Source: Wenzhouxiangellaceae bacterium
GTDB lineage: Bacteria > Pseudomonadota > Gammaproteobacteria > Xanthomonadales > Wenzhouxiangellaceae
Length of the DNA stretch: 64,000 bases
NCBI GenBank assembly: GCA_018334995.1
Contig: JAGXKW010000001.1
Span: 13,536 to 77,535, forward strand
Direction of reading: 5' to 3'
The notes under the pieces were generated by a model. It was not told the DNA's origin. It saw nothing but the letters and a program-made list of their open reading frames with translations, and made no database searches. Below, one piece after another: positions 9,826-21,286 of this stretch. Numbering within the stretch: the stretch's first letter is position 1; every line of letters starts with the position of its first letter. Made by a program: the position numbers and the translations under genes.

Positions 9826-10434
9826 ATGAGCTCCAATCGCTGGCTATCCAGGCAGGCCTCGGATCCCTACGTGAAGCAGGCGCGCAGTCGCGGCTATCGA
9901 TCGCGCGCGGCGTTCAAGCTGATCGAGCTCGACGAGCGCGACCGGTTCTTTCGGTCCGGACAGAAAGTGGTGGATCTGGGGGCGGCGCCCGGAAGCTGGG
10001 CCCAGGTGGCGATGGAGCGGGTGGGGCCGAACGGGCGAGTGGTGGCGCTGGATATCCTGCCGATGGCGCCGCTGGACGGGGTGGAGTTCGTCCAGGGCGA
10101 CTTCCGCGAGCCCGGGCCGCTGGAGCAGCTCGAAGCGCTGGTGGGCGAGAAATTCGACCTTGTACTGTCGGACATGGCCCCCAATATCTCCGGCATCGCG
10201 GCATCCGACCAGGCCCGCAGCATGGACCTGGCGGAACTGGCGCTGGAATTCGCCCGCGATTGGCTGAAGCCCGGCGGCGGTTTTGTGGTCAAACTCTTCC
10301 AGGGCGAAGGGTTCGACGCGTTCGTGCGCGAGGCGCGTCAAACATTCAAGCACGTTCGATTGCGCAAACCGGCCGCATCGCGCAAGCAGAGTCGTGAAAT
10401 TTACCTGGTCGCCGATTCACGGCAATCCATGTAA
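9826..10434 (+). CDS. rlmE: 23S rRNA (uridine 2'-O) methyltransferase RlmE/FtsJ
   Basis: [43 protein letters not shown]; upstream of ftsH. Confidence 0.96.
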   Translation: MSSNRWLSRQASDPYVKQARSRGYRSRAAFKLIELDERDRFFRSGQKVVDLGAAPGSWAQVAMERVGPNGRVVALDILPMAPLDGVEFVQGDFREPGPLEQLEALVGEKFDLVLSDMAPNISGIAASDQARSMDLAELALEFARDWLKPGGGFVVKLFQGEGFDAFVREARQTFKHVRLRKPAASRKQSREIYLVADSRQSM

Positions 10435-10482
10435 AGTACTCGTCTACCGGAGCAGGCGCTCGATCGAGACAGGAGCAGATTT

Positions 10483-12420
<1,938 letters not shown>

Positions 12421-12501
12421 GCAGATCTGGCAACGAGGATCCGGGAGGGAGCGCGGCGCTGGATAGCCGCTGCTCCATCGGTGCTGTCGGCGGCGGTTTT
12501 G

Positions 12502-13281
12502 TCAATCGTCGTCGGAAAGCCAGCCGATTTCCCGGGCGGTCTGCGGCCCGATGACTACCTGCGCCAGGCTTTCCGCCTGGTGCGCGCTTGTTTCGCTGGA
12601 CGCTATTCTGCCGGCCATCAGCTCGGCCTGGCGCTGCGGGTAAAGCGGCTGCTGGCTCGGCTGGGCGAAGCCGTGCGGGTAAAGCGGAAGGCCGGTCGAC
12701 GGGTCGTATTTGTCGGTTGCCCCGACCGTATGCAAAACCTCGTGCGTCAGAACGACCTGGTTCGCCCCCTGCATCGCCTTGCTTGCAAACAGGTTCGCGA
12801 TCGCGATCCTGATCCGCTCCACGCCAGTGGAGTGCGGAAGCTGTCGCTGTCGTCCGGACGGATCGAAGAAGCGCGCCAGCACGACGATGTCCGGGTCCAT
12901 CCCCTGAGTGTCGAAACGCCATCGCCACCAGCGCATCCGGGCGATCCAGGTGGCGCGCTGCAGGTAATTCCCGCCGATCGGCGGCGCCGGCGGCGATTCC
13001 GCGACCGGCGCCGCCAGCTGGACGTAGATCGGCCGCTCCAGGCCGATCTCATAGCGTTGCGCCTCGCCCCGGACGAAGCGCTCGATTTCTTCGAAATCGC
13101 GTTCCTCCAGGTGCTGGACATGATGTTCGGCGGGTTCGCTGCCGTCGGCATTGATCGGGTAGACCGCGATGAACAGCGGGGTCGACCAGCTCGCGATTCG
13201 CGCCCGGTCATTGAACTGGTGGTGTACGACCAGCAACAGGAGCAGCAGTAGCAGGGCGATGCGGAGGCGTTTGAACGTCAA
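12502..13281 (-). CDS. Predicted membrane-anchored zincin-like protein, function unknown
   Basis: N-terminal TM (IALLLLLLLLVV) and HEVLHTVGATD = HExxHxxGxxD motif. Confidence 0.6.
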   Translation of the reverse strand: MTFKRLRIALLLLLLLLVVHHQFNDRARIASWSTPLFIAVYPINADGSEPAEHHVQHLEERDFEEIERFVRGEAQRYEIGLERPIYVQLAAPVAESPPAPPIGGNYLQRATWIARMRWWRWRFDTQGMDPDIVVLARFFDPSGRQRQLPHSTGVERIRIAIANLFASKAMQGANQVVLTHEVLHTVGATDKYDPSTGLPLYPHGFAQPSQQPLYPQRQAELMAGRIASSETSAHQAESLAQVVIGPQTAREIGWLSDDD

Positions 13282-13353
13282 AGCTGTCGATCCCCGGCTG
13301 GCGTGATTGACTGACGGCTCAACGCCAAGCCTGATGCGGCGAGCCGGAACGGC

Positions 13354-13794
13354 CTACTTGATGACCTTGAGATCGGGCTTTCCGCGCTTGCCGCGCCCGG
13401 CTTCGTCCTTTTCGGCAGGCGTTTCGCCGGCCTTCTCGGACGGCGCCTCCCCGCTGTTTTCGCGATCGGCTTCCGGGAACATCATGCCCTGGCCGTTTTC
13501 CCTGGCATAGATCGCCTGCACGGCCTCGATCGGGACCAGCACGCCGTGCGAGACACCCGCGAACCGAGCGACAAAGCTGACGTATTCATTGTCGATCTGC
13601 AGATCCCTGACGGCCGTCGGTGAAATGTTCAGAACGACTTTGTCCTGGGCGCGTACCGAGTCCGGAATCTCCAGCTCGGGATGTGCGCTGTCGACGAGGA
13701 TCTGGGGCGTGGCACCGTTGTCGACGATCCAGTCATTCAGCGCCCGCAGGAGATAGGGCTGACTCGAGCTCATTGTCGCCTGGGAATCACTCAT
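13354..13794 (-). CDS. sspB: ClpXP protease specificity-enhancing factor SspB
   Basis: QPYLLRALNDWIVDNGATPQILVDS, VPIEAVQAIYARENGQGMMF; adjacent to sspA. Confidence 0.94.
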   Translation of the reverse strand: MSDSQATMSSSQPYLLRALNDWIVDNGATPQILVDSAHPELEIPDSVRAQDKVVLNISPTAVRDLQIDNEYVSFVARFAGVSHGVLVPIEAVQAIYARENGQGMMFPEADRENSGEAPSEKAGETPAEKDEAGRGKRGKPDLKVIK

Positions 13795-14404
13795 CCTCTT
13801 CGCGACAGGCCCGTTCGGATTCGGTCAGGCTTCGCTGGAAGGCGTCGCGGCTGAACATGCGATCCATGTAGCGGTGCAGGTGAACGGTGGATTTCGCCGG
13901 AAGCTCGATACCGTAGGCGGGAAGCCGCCACAGCAATGGAAGCAGCGCGCAGTCGACCAGGCTCAGCTCATCGTTGAGCAGGAACGGCGACAGGCCGAAC
14001 AGCGGGTCGGACTCGATGATGTTGTCGCGCAACTGCTTGCGCGCTGTCTCGATGCGCTTGGGCCCGCTCGAGGTCTCGATGATTCGGCCGTTTTCGATCC
14101 AGTCGCGCTGGATGCGATAAAGCGCCAGGCGGAGCCTGGATCGGGAAACCGGGTCGACTGGCATCAGGGGCGGATGCGGGTAGCGCTCGTCGAGGTACTC
14201 GGTCACGACCCATGTCCCGTAAACCACCAGGTCGCGATCCACCAGGGTCGGGGGTTCGCCATAGGGGCTGAGCTCGGCGAGATCGGCAATGGCCGAACGA
14301 TCCTGCTCGATGTGGATGATTTCCACATTGAGACCCTTTTCAGCCAGCACTACGCGCACGCGATGGCAGTCCAGGCAGTTTTCGGAGGAATACATGGTCA
14401 TCAT
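13787..14404 (-). CDS. sspA: Stringent starvation protein A (GST fold)
   Basis: GST N-terminal domain, LSPYGEPPTLVDRDLVVYGTWVVTEYLDERYPHPPLMP. Confidence 0.93.
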   Translation of the reverse strand: MMTMYSSENCLDCHRVRVVLAEKGLNVEIIHIEQDRSAIADLAELSPYGEPPTLVDRDLVVYGTWVVTEYLDERYPHPPLMPVDPVSRSRLRLALYRIQRDWIENGRIIETSSGPKRIETARKQLRDNIIESDPLFGLSPFLLNDELSLVDCALLPLLWRLPAYGIELPAKSTVHLHRYMDRMFSRDAFQRSLTESERACREEDE

Positions 14405-14444
14405 TGGGCCGGGTACCTCCGGTCAGCGCTGTGCGGGCAGACGA

Positions 14445-15176
14445 TCACTTCTTGACGTCCCGCCAGTATTCCTTGTAAAGCAACCACGACAGGAAAGTGA
14501 ATACCACGAGGAAGAGAAGAACCCATACCCCCAGGCTTTCTCGCTTCAGCACCGCAGGTTCGGCCAGGTAGACCATGAACGCAGTGAGATCGCGCAACGC
14601 CAGGTCATATTCTTCCGGCGACATGCTGCCGGCCTGGTCGACCTGCAGTTCGGCGATACGCGTCTCTTCCTCGCCGTTTTCGTTGGTGTAGGTTTCCATC
14701 ACCGGGCGTTGAATGCCCTGCAGTTCCCACAGGACGTGCGGCATGGAAGCGTTGGCCAGAACGGTGTTGTTCCAGCCGTCTCCGGTCAGGTAGAAACCCT
14801 TGAGAAACGAATAGATCCAGTCCGCGCCGCGCGAGCGTGCCGTCAGGGTGAGGTCCGGCGGTTTTTTCCCGAACCACTGCTCCGATTCCGCCGGCATCGC
14901 GGCCTTCATGTAATCGGTGATCTCGCCGCTTCCGAGGATGAGGTTTTCCTGTACCTGCTCCTCGGTCAGTTCGAGATCCTGAGCCAGGCGCTGATAACGC
15001 ATGTATTCCGCCGAATGGCAGGAATGGCAGTAGGTCACGAACATGGCCGCGCCGCGCTGGACCGAAGCAAGGTCGTGGACGTTGGCGCCCGATTGTTCCA
15101 GGCCTTCGCCCCCGGCGGCCGGCCAGGCGGTCTGGGCGGCGGCCAGGAGTGCGATGGTGAATGCGATTCGAATCAT
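14445..15176 (-). CDS. petC: Ubiquinol-cytochrome c reductase cytochrome c1
   Basis: CHSCHSAEYMRYQRLAQDL haem motif, C-terminal TM anchor. Confidence 0.95.
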   Translation of the reverse strand: MIRIAFTIALLAAAQTAWPAAGGEGLEQSGANVHDLASVQRGAAMFVTYCHSCHSAEYMRYQRLAQDLELTEEQVQENLILGSGEITDYMKAAMPAESEQWFGKKPPDLTLTARSRGADWIYSFLKGFYLTGDGWNNTVLANASMPHVLWELQGIQRPVMETYTNENGEEETRIAELQVDQAGSMSPEEYDLALRDLTAFMVYLAEPAVLKRESLGVWVLLFLVVFTFLSWLLYKEYWRDVKK

Positions 15177-16417
15177 TTGGTTACACGCTCCGGTTCCGGC
15201 CTGGTCTTTTCGTACTTGGTCACGAACGGCATGAGAATGAAGAACCCGAAATAGGCAAACGTCCAGATGCGGGCTTCGATGGTCTGGATATAGGTCCCTT
15301 CACCCATTCCGAGCATGCCGAGACGGATGAATGTGACGGCGAATACCGCCAGCATGATCTTGCTGCCGATTCCCTTGTAGCGGATGGACCTGACCTTGGA
15401 GCGATCCAGCCAGGGCAGGGCGAACAATACCATGATCGCGAGCCCCATCAGCACCACGCCGGCAAGCTTGTCCGGGACGGCCCGCAGAATTGCGTAATAG
15501 GGGGTGAAATACCATACCGGAACGATATGTTCGGGCGTCACCAGCGGGTCGGCCGGGTTGAAGTTGTCCGGCTCCAGGAACAGGCCGCCGAACTCCGGCG
15601 CGTAGAAGATCACGAACGCGAACAGCGTCAGGAATACGCCGACGCCGAAAATGTCCTTGACCGTGTAGTACGGGTGAAACGGAATGCCGTCCAGCGGCCG
15701 GCCCTTGCTGTCCTTTTTCTTCTTGACGTCGACGCCGTCGGGATTGTTGGAGCCCACCTCGTGCAGCGCCGCCAGGTGAAGGACGACCAGCAACAGCAGC
15801 GCCAGCGGCACGGCGATCACGTGCAGGGCGAAGAACCGGTTCAGCGTGGCGTCGGAGACGAAGAAGTCGCCGCGTATCCATTCGACCAGCGCATCGCCGA
15901 TTACCGGAATTGCCCCGAACAGGGAGATGATGACCTGAGCTCCCCAGTACGACATTTGCCCCCAGGGCAGCACATAGCCCATGAAGGCCTCGGCCATGAG
16001 CACCAGGTAGATGAAAACACCCAGGATCCAGACCAGTTCGCGCGGCGATTTGTACGAGCCGTACATCAGCCCGCGGAACATGTGCAGATAGACGACGATG
16101 AAGAAGAACGACGCCCCGGTCGAATGCATGTACCGGATCAGCCAGCCCCATTCCACATCGCGCATGATGTATTCGACCGATGCAAAGGCTTCGGATGCAT
16201 CGGGCTTGTAGTGCATGGTCAGGAAAATGCCGGTGACGATCTGCAGCACCAGCACCAGCATGGCCAGCGAGCCGAAAAAGTAGAAGAAGTTGAAGTTCTT
16301 CGGCGCGTAGTACTCGCTGATGTGCTTTTTCCAGAATTCGGAGACCGGAAGCCGCTGGTCGATCCAGGCGCCCGCATTCGCAAGCTGGCGCGAGGTATTG
16401 CTGGCTGGTTTTGCCAT
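15173..16417 (-). CDS. petB: Cytochrome b of bc1 complex
   Basis: SWGQMS-like PWGQMSYWGAQVI, EYIMRDVEWGWLIRYMHSTGAS, PEHIVPVWYFTPYYAILRAVPDK; start trimmed. Confidence 0.96.
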   Translation of the reverse strand: MAKPASNTSRQLANAGAWIDQRLPVSEFWKKHISEYYAPKNFNFFYFFGSLAMLVLVLQIVTGIFLTMHYKPDASEAFASVEYIMRDVEWGWLIRYMHSTGASFFFIVVYLHMFRGLMYGSYKSPRELVWILGVFIYLVLMAEAFMGYVLPWGQMSYWGAQVIISLFGAIPVIGDALVEWIRGDFFVSDATLNRFFALHVIAVPLALLLLVVLHLAALHEVGSNNPDGVDVKKKKDSKGRPLDGIPFHPYYTVKDIFGVGVFLTLFAFVIFYAPEFGGLFLEPDNFNPADPLVTPEHIVPVWYFTPYYAILRAVPDKLAGVVLMGLAIMVLFALPWLDRSKVRSIRYKGIGSKIMLAVFAVTFIRLGMLGMGEGTYIQTIEARIWTFAYFGFFILMPFVTKYEKTRPEPERVTK

Positions 16418-16419
16418 GG

Positions 16420-17043
16420 TCACGCTGCTCCTTCGGGATGAACGCCGATGACGACATGATCGTTGTCGGCAAAATTGTAGGGCGGCACGACGAGATTCGA
16501 CGGCGCCGGGACGCCGCCGTAGACCCGGCCGGCCAGGTCGAACTTGGATTTGTGGCACGGACAGAAGAACCCGCCCTTCCAGTTTTGCTCGAACGGTTGC
16601 GCACCGACTTCCGGAATGAACTCCGGGACGCAGCCCAGGTGCGTGCAATGGAGGTTCAGGACCAGGATTTCGGGGCGGATGGAGCGATGCTGGTTGGCCG
16701 CGTAGGGCGGCTGCTGATCGGCGACTTCGGACTCCGGATCACGCAGGTCGTCATTGATTTCGGAAAGATTGTCCACCATTTCATCGGTGCGGCGCATGAT
16801 GCCGATGGTCTGGCCACGCCAGACAAGCCGCATCAGTTGCCCCGGTTCGAGGTCGCCGATGTAGGCCTCGACCGGTGCGCCGACGACGCGCGCGCGCGCG
16901 CTCGGGTTCCAGGAGGCCAGAAATGGCCACGCCGCAAAGCCGACACCAACCGCGCCCACGGCCCCGGTGCCGGCAAGAAGCAGCATGCGACGGCCCTTGT
17001 CGGCAACCGGTTCGACCGACTCGAGCGATTCTTTTTCGGACAT
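16420..17043 (-). CDS. petA: Rieske iron-sulfur subunit of bc1 complex
   Basis: CTHLGC and CPCHKSKFD cluster motifs, twin-arginine-free N-terminal TM; start trimmed. Confidence 0.96.
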   Translation of the reverse strand: MSEKESLESVEPVADKGRRMLLLAGTGAVGAVGVGFAAWPFLASWNPSARARVVGAPVEAYIGDLEPGQLMRLVWRGQTIGIMRRTDEMVDNLSEINDDLRDPESEVADQQPPYAANQHRSIRPEILVLNLHCTHLGCVPEFIPEVGAQPFEQNWKGGFFCPCHKSKFDLAGRVYGGVPAPSNLVVPPYNFADNDHVVIGVHPEGAA

Positions 17044-17266
17044 GAACAGTGACTCCTGATTCGGAACGGCGATTGCCGTTCGGCAAAACTCTCCGCGCGA
17101 GCGAACTGCCGGTAGCGACTCGGCCGCCGCACTCAAACGCCAATTTTACCGAATTTTAATTCAGTGCTGCTTCACTTCGCGCCAATATGCGTGATTGCGG
17201 AAACGGGTGAGGACGCTGGACGTCCATACCTCTAAAATACTTGATCGATCGAATTTTTGCCGGCCC

Positions 17267-18364
17267 ATGAAACGAAGCGTTCAATTTCTGCTGCAGGCCA
17301 CCGTGCTGGGCCTGGCCATTGCCTTCGTGCTGGTCTGGTTCCGCCCGGGATTCCTGCCGCTGGAAACCGCCGACGGCGGCTTCCAGGCGACCGGATCCTA
17401 TGCCGACGCGGTCAATCGCACCGCGCCATCGGTGGTCAGCATCTATACCCGCACCATGGTCAGCGAGCCCATGATCGGCGAGAGCGCCGATCCGCTGTTC
17501 CAGCGCCTTTACGGCGACCGCAGGGTGCTGCGCCCACGCAGCGGGCTGGGCTCCGGCGTCATCGTCTCCGCCGACGGTCTGATTCTGACGACTGCGCACG
17601 TGATCAACGGAGTGGACAACATCTTCGTCGCGCTGTTCGACGGCAGCGTCGCCGAGGCGCGGGTCATCGGCACCGATCCCGGGACCGATCTGGCCGTGCT
17701 CAAGATCGCGCTGGATGGCTTGCCGGCGGCAAGTTTCAACACCACGACCCGACATCGACCGGGCGACGTGGTGCTGGCCATCGGCAATGCGTTCGGCCTG
17801 AACCACACCGTGACCGCCGGCATCATCAGCGCGACCGGGCGGGGCGACCTGAACCTGGCGACGTTCGAGGACTTCATTCAGACCGACGCGGCGATCAATT
17901 CCGGCAACAGCGGTGGCGCCCTGATCAACGCCCGCGGCGAGGTCATCGGCATCAACTCGGCCTCGCTCAGCCAGGAAACCGGCGCCCAGGGCATCAGCTT
18001 TGCCATTTCCGCCCGGCTCGCAACCGAGGTCATGCGCCAGATCATCGAATTCGGAGACGTGCGGCGGGGCTGGCTGGGGGCGAACGTGACCGACCCGCCG
18101 CTGATGAGCCTGGAAGGCGACGATCAGCCCGGCGGCGTCCAGGTCGCGCAGATTTATCGCGGCGGTCCGGCCTGGCAGGCCGGCCTGCGGCCCGGCGACA
18201 TCCTGCTTTCGGCCGACGGCGAGCCGGTGGGCAGCGCGCGTGAATTCATGCTTACCATGGCCGAAGAAGCGCCTGGGTCCGAAATCGAACTGGTCGCGAT
18301 GCGAAACGGGCAGCGGTTCACCACTTCGGTGACGTTGATCCAGCAGCCGCCTTTGCAGGGCTGA
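17267..18364 (+). CDS. degS: DegS-like periplasmic serine protease (trypsin plus one PDZ)
   Basis: N-terminal TM, TTAHVI, D-x-AVLKI, NSGNSGGALINARGEVIGIN, single PDZ. Confidence 0.88.
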   Translation: MKRSVQFLLQATVLGLAIAFVLVWFRPGFLPLETADGGFQATGSYADAVNRTAPSVVSIYTRTMVSEPMIGESADPLFQRLYGDRRVLRPRSGLGSGVIVSADGLILTTAHVINGVDNIFVALFDGSVAEARVIGTDPGTDLAVLKIALDGLPAASFNTTTRHRPGDVVLAIGNAFGLNHTVTAGIISATGRGDLNLATFEDFIQTDAAINSGNSGGALINARGEVIGINSASLSQETGAQGISFAISARLATEVMRQIIEFGDVRRGWLGANVTDPPLMSLEGDDQPGGVQVAQIYRGGPAWQAGLRPGDILLSADGEPVGSAREFMLTMAEEAPGSEIELVAMRNGQRFTTSVTLIQQPPLQG

Positions 18365-18372
18365 AAGTTACT

Positions 18373-18496
18373 GCAAAACTTCTGCGCGCGCGCCTGGCGG
18401 CGTCCGGTGGTGCTCGTAATCCTGATGTACACAGCACTACACTGCGGTTTCCGCGCTCCGGCGGCCACCGCCGCCCACGCGCTCGCTGCGTTTTCC
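18373..18496. repeat. Intergenic imperfect-palindrome element, copy 1 of core family shared with 39547-39673
   Basis: Core GCGTCCGGTGGTGCTCGTAATCCTGATGTACAC...CACTGCGGTTTCCGCGCTCCGGCGGCCACC matches the reverse complement of 39579-39646 region; partially complementary outer arms. Confidence 0.6.
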
Positions 18497-18572
18497 ACCG
18501 ATTTTCCCAGTAGCGCGGGTCGGGGCGCCGTCCCGACGAATCGATCATCGATGCCCTCGAAGGGGGGTAAAC

Positions 18573-18680
18573 GTTAAATACAGTGAATGGCAACCGAGGG
18601 TTCCGCCAACCCGCGGTGGCCGGATCAGGCCCTCGTCTGCCATTTACCATTCACTATTTGCCATTATTTGCCATTTACAC
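18573..18680. repeat. Inverted degenerate heptamer-array element (unit GGYAAAT / AGTGAAT)
   Basis: Left gttaaatacagtgaatggcaa; right tgccatttaccattcactatttgccattatttgccatttacac; inner cgaggg/ccctcg also pairs. Confidence 0.65.
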
Positions 18681-18689
18681 CTTTCCCGG

Positions 18690-19256
18690 TCACGCCTTAG
18701 GAAGCGTGACGCCGCGTTGTCCCTGGTACTTGCCGGCGCGGTCGGCGTAGCTGGTTTCGCATTGCTCGTCGGATTCCAGGAACAAGAACTGCGCCACGCC
18801 CTCGTTGGCGTAGACGCGTGCCGGCAGTGGGGTGGTGTTGGAAAATTCCAGCGTCACATGGCCTTCCCACTCGGGCTCCAGCGGGGTGACGTTGACGATG
18901 ATGCCGCAGCGCGCGTAGGTCGATTTGCCCAGGCAGATTGTCAGCACGTTGCGTGGAATGCGGAAGTATTCCACCGTGCGCGCCAGCGCGAACGAATTGG
19001 GCGGGATGATGCAGGCATCGCCCTTGAAATCGACGAAACTGTTGCTGTCGAAATGCTTCGGATCGACGACGGCCGAATTGATGTTGGTGAAGATCTTGAA
19101 CTCATCGGCGCAGCGGACGTCGTAGCCGTAGCTCGAGGTGCCGTAGGACACCAGCTGCCGCCCCTCGCGTTCGCGGATCTGCCCGGCCTCGAAAGGTTCG
19201 ATCAGGCCTTTTTCTGCGGCCATGCGCCGGATCCAGCGGTCGGATTTGATGGTCAT
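18690..19256 (-). CDS. dcd: dCTP deaminase
   Basis: [68 protein letters not shown]; start trimmed. Confidence 0.96.
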   Translation of the reverse strand: MTIKSDRWIRRMAAEKGLIEPFEAGQIREREGRQLVSYGTSSYGYDVRCADEFKIFTNINSAVVDPKHFDSNSFVDFKGDACIIPPNSFALARTVEYFRIPRNVLTICLGKSTYARCGIIVNVTPLEPEWEGHVTLEFSNTTPLPARVYANEGVAQFLFLESDEQCETSYADRAGKYQGQRGVTLPKA

Positions 19257-19311
19257 CGATGCGTTGCCAGCCTGTGTGGTCGGTTCGGGTCCGAGAGTGA
19301 TGGGGTCGAAT

Positions 19312-20394
19312 TCAGTCGGTGATCTTGATCTTGGGCATCCGGATCTCGGTATTGACCGCCTGTCGGGCGAGACGACCCGCGGTGCGCCGGGCGATTTCAC
19401 GGAAGCGTTTCGCGGCAGCGTTTTCCGGGTCGCCGGCGATGATCGGCGCGCCCTCGTCGGTCGAACGCCCAAGCGCGGTTTCCAGCGGCAGCTGGCCGAG
19501 CAGCGGAAGACCCGTTTCGGTGGCCATGCGCTGTCCGCCCCCCTGGCCGAATACGGCCTCCTCGAAACCGCAGTTCGAACACACATGGGTGCTCATGTTC
19601 TCGACGATGCCCAGTACCGGCACCTTCACCTTGCGAAACATCGACACTGCGCGCCGGACATCGTCCAGCGCCACGTCCTGGGGCGTGGTCACGATGACGG
19701 CGCCGGCGACTGGAATGCGCTGGGCCAGCGTCAGCTGGACGTCGCCGGTGCCCGGCGGCAGGTCTATGATCAGGTAGTCCAGGTCCTGCCAGAGCGTCTC
19801 CGACAGCATCTGGTTGAGCGCCTGGGTGGCCATGGGGCCGCGCCAGATCATCGCCTGGTCGGTGTCCACCAGCACGCCGATGCTCATGGCCTGGATGCCA
19901 TGGGCGCGCATCGGCAGGATGCGCTTTTCGCTGGTCGTTTCCGGCTGGCCGGAAAGACCCAGCATGCGCGGCTGGCTGGGGCCGTAGATATCGGCGTCGA
20001 GCACGCCGACCGATGCGCCCTCGGCGTTCAGCGCCAGCGCAAGGTTTGCGGCGACGGTCGACTTTCCGACGCCGCCCTTGCCCGAAGCGACCGCAATGAT
20101 GTTCTTGACCCCTTCCTGGGGCTGCAGCCCGCCCTGTACGGCATGGGCAGGAATGAACTGGTCGATCTCCACGGTCACCGAATCCACGCCGTCGAAGCCC
20201 TCCAGCCGAGCGCGCAGCATGCTTTCGAGTTCGGCGTGCCACCCGGCGGCCGGGTAGCCCAGCCGGATATCCACGGCGACCCTGCGGCCGGAAACCGCAA
20301 CGCCGCTTACCGCATCGCCCAGCGGCGCACCGGTATTGGGGTCTTCGACTTCGCGCAGTTCGGCCTTGAGTTGTTCGGGATCGATGTCGGCCAT
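19312..20394 (-). CDS. Mrp/ApbC-type Fe-S cluster carrier ATPase
   Basis: [21 protein letters not shown] deviant Walker [21 protein letters not shown]. Confidence 0.94.
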   Translation of the reverse strand: MADIDPEQLKAELREVEDPNTGAPLGDAVSGVAVSGRRVAVDIRLGYPAAGWHAELESMLRARLEGFDGVDSVTVEIDQFIPAHAVQGGLQPQEGVKNIIAVASGKGGVGKSTVAANLALALNAEGASVGVLDADIYGPSQPRMLGLSGQPETTSEKRILPMRAHGIQAMSIGVLVDTDQAMIWRGPMATQALNQMLSETLWQDLDYLIIDLPPGTGDVQLTLAQRIPVAGAVIVTTPQDVALDDVRRAVSMFRKVKVPVLGIVENMSTHVCSNCGFEEAVFGQGGGQRMATETGLPLLGQLPLETALGRSTDEGAPIIAGDPENAAAKRFREIARRTAGRLARQAVNTEIRMPKIKITD

Positions 20395-20395
20395 C

Positions 20396-21031
20396 TCAGT
20401 GATTTTCCTTGGGTCGGATCTTGCGCCGGGACATGGCTGCGGTCAGCATCAGTCGAATCGATTCCTCGAACGGCAGATCGATGGGTTCCAGCCACTCGCG
20501 CGGAACGAAAATGGTGTAGCCGGCGATCTGGTAACTCAATGGCAGATAGACCGCCACCTCGCCCTCCTCGCCGAACGGCAGTTCGGAGAAATCCTCCCGG
20601 GTGACGAATCCCATCACGCCGATCTTGAGTTCCGGATGGCGCACCATGACCGCCTGGCCGAAGCGGCTGCCGTCCTCACTGCTGAAATAGTCGACGAAGT
20701 CCTTGGTGGCGCGGAACACGGACTTGACCAGCGGCATGCGCTCGAGAGCGCCTTCACCGAACTCGATCAGCTTGCGGAAAAGCCAGACCTGGCTGAGCAG
20801 GCCGATCGCCATGACCAGCGCAATGCCCCCGACCAGCCCCATCCCCCGGATATACAGGCTTTCGGGCAGGACCAGCTTGATCAGAAAACCGACGCCGTTC
20901 TCGGCCAGTCCGGCCAGCCAAAGGACGATCAGCAGGGTGAGGGCAATCGGGATGATCGTCGCCAGCCCTTTGAGGAACAGGCGCACCAGGCGCTGTATGG
21001 TCACATCGTTTTCAGGGTTTTGCGCGTTCAT
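20396..21031 (-). CDS. DUF502-family membrane protein
   Basis: RLFLKGLATIIPIALTLLIVLWL, PLVKSVFRATKDFVDYF, TIFVPREWLEPIDLPFEESIRLMLTAA. Confidence 0.85.
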   Translation of the reverse strand: MNAQNPENDVTIQRLVRLFLKGLATIIPIALTLLIVLWLAGLAENGVGFLIKLVLPESLYIRGMGLVGGIALVMAIGLLSQVWLFRKLIEFGEGALERMPLVKSVFRATKDFVDYFSSEDGSRFGQAVMVRHPELKIGVMGFVTREDFSELPFGEEGEVAVYLPLSYQIAGYTIFVPREWLEPIDLPFEESIRLMLTAAMSRRKIRPKENH

Positions 21032-21246
21032 TCGAGGTCGTCGATTCTGCGCGCCAGCGATTCGCTGTCGTCGGTGACGATTCTTTCCAGCGTTCTGACC
21101 CGGGTTTCCAGGCGTTCGATTTCGGCCTTGCGCTGCTCGGCTTCTGCTTCGGAAGACCCGTCGCGGCGCGCAGCCAGCCAGTGCTGGGTGACCTTCACGA
21201 CGGCCCAGATGGCGAATACGGCAACAAGAGCGGAATAAAGATTCAT
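21028..21246 (-). CDS. Small membrane protein with C-terminal coiled coil, PspB-like
   Basis: 72 aa, one TM then EIERLETRVRTLERIVTDDSESLARRI; overlaps DUF502 gene start. Confidence 0.55.
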   Translation of the reverse strand: MNLYSALVAVFAIWAVVKVTQHWLAARRDGSSEAEAEQRKAEIERLETRVRTLERIVTDDSESLARRIDDLE

Positions 21247-21286
21247 GCGGGTTCAGGCGACCGGGATATGCTGCGATTGTAGCGCG

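Noticed and set aside
16880-16920. CG dinucleotide run (gacgcgcgcgcgcgcgctc) inside petA, considered as a phase-variable tract
   Set aside because: Run is short, in a GC-rich codon context (Ala-Arg-Ala-Arg), and petA is presumably essential for respiration; no evidence for phase variation.
18373-18680. CRISPR-like array in the degS-dcd gap
   Set aside because: Repeats are degenerate, inverted rather than direct with unique spacers, and no cas genes are present.
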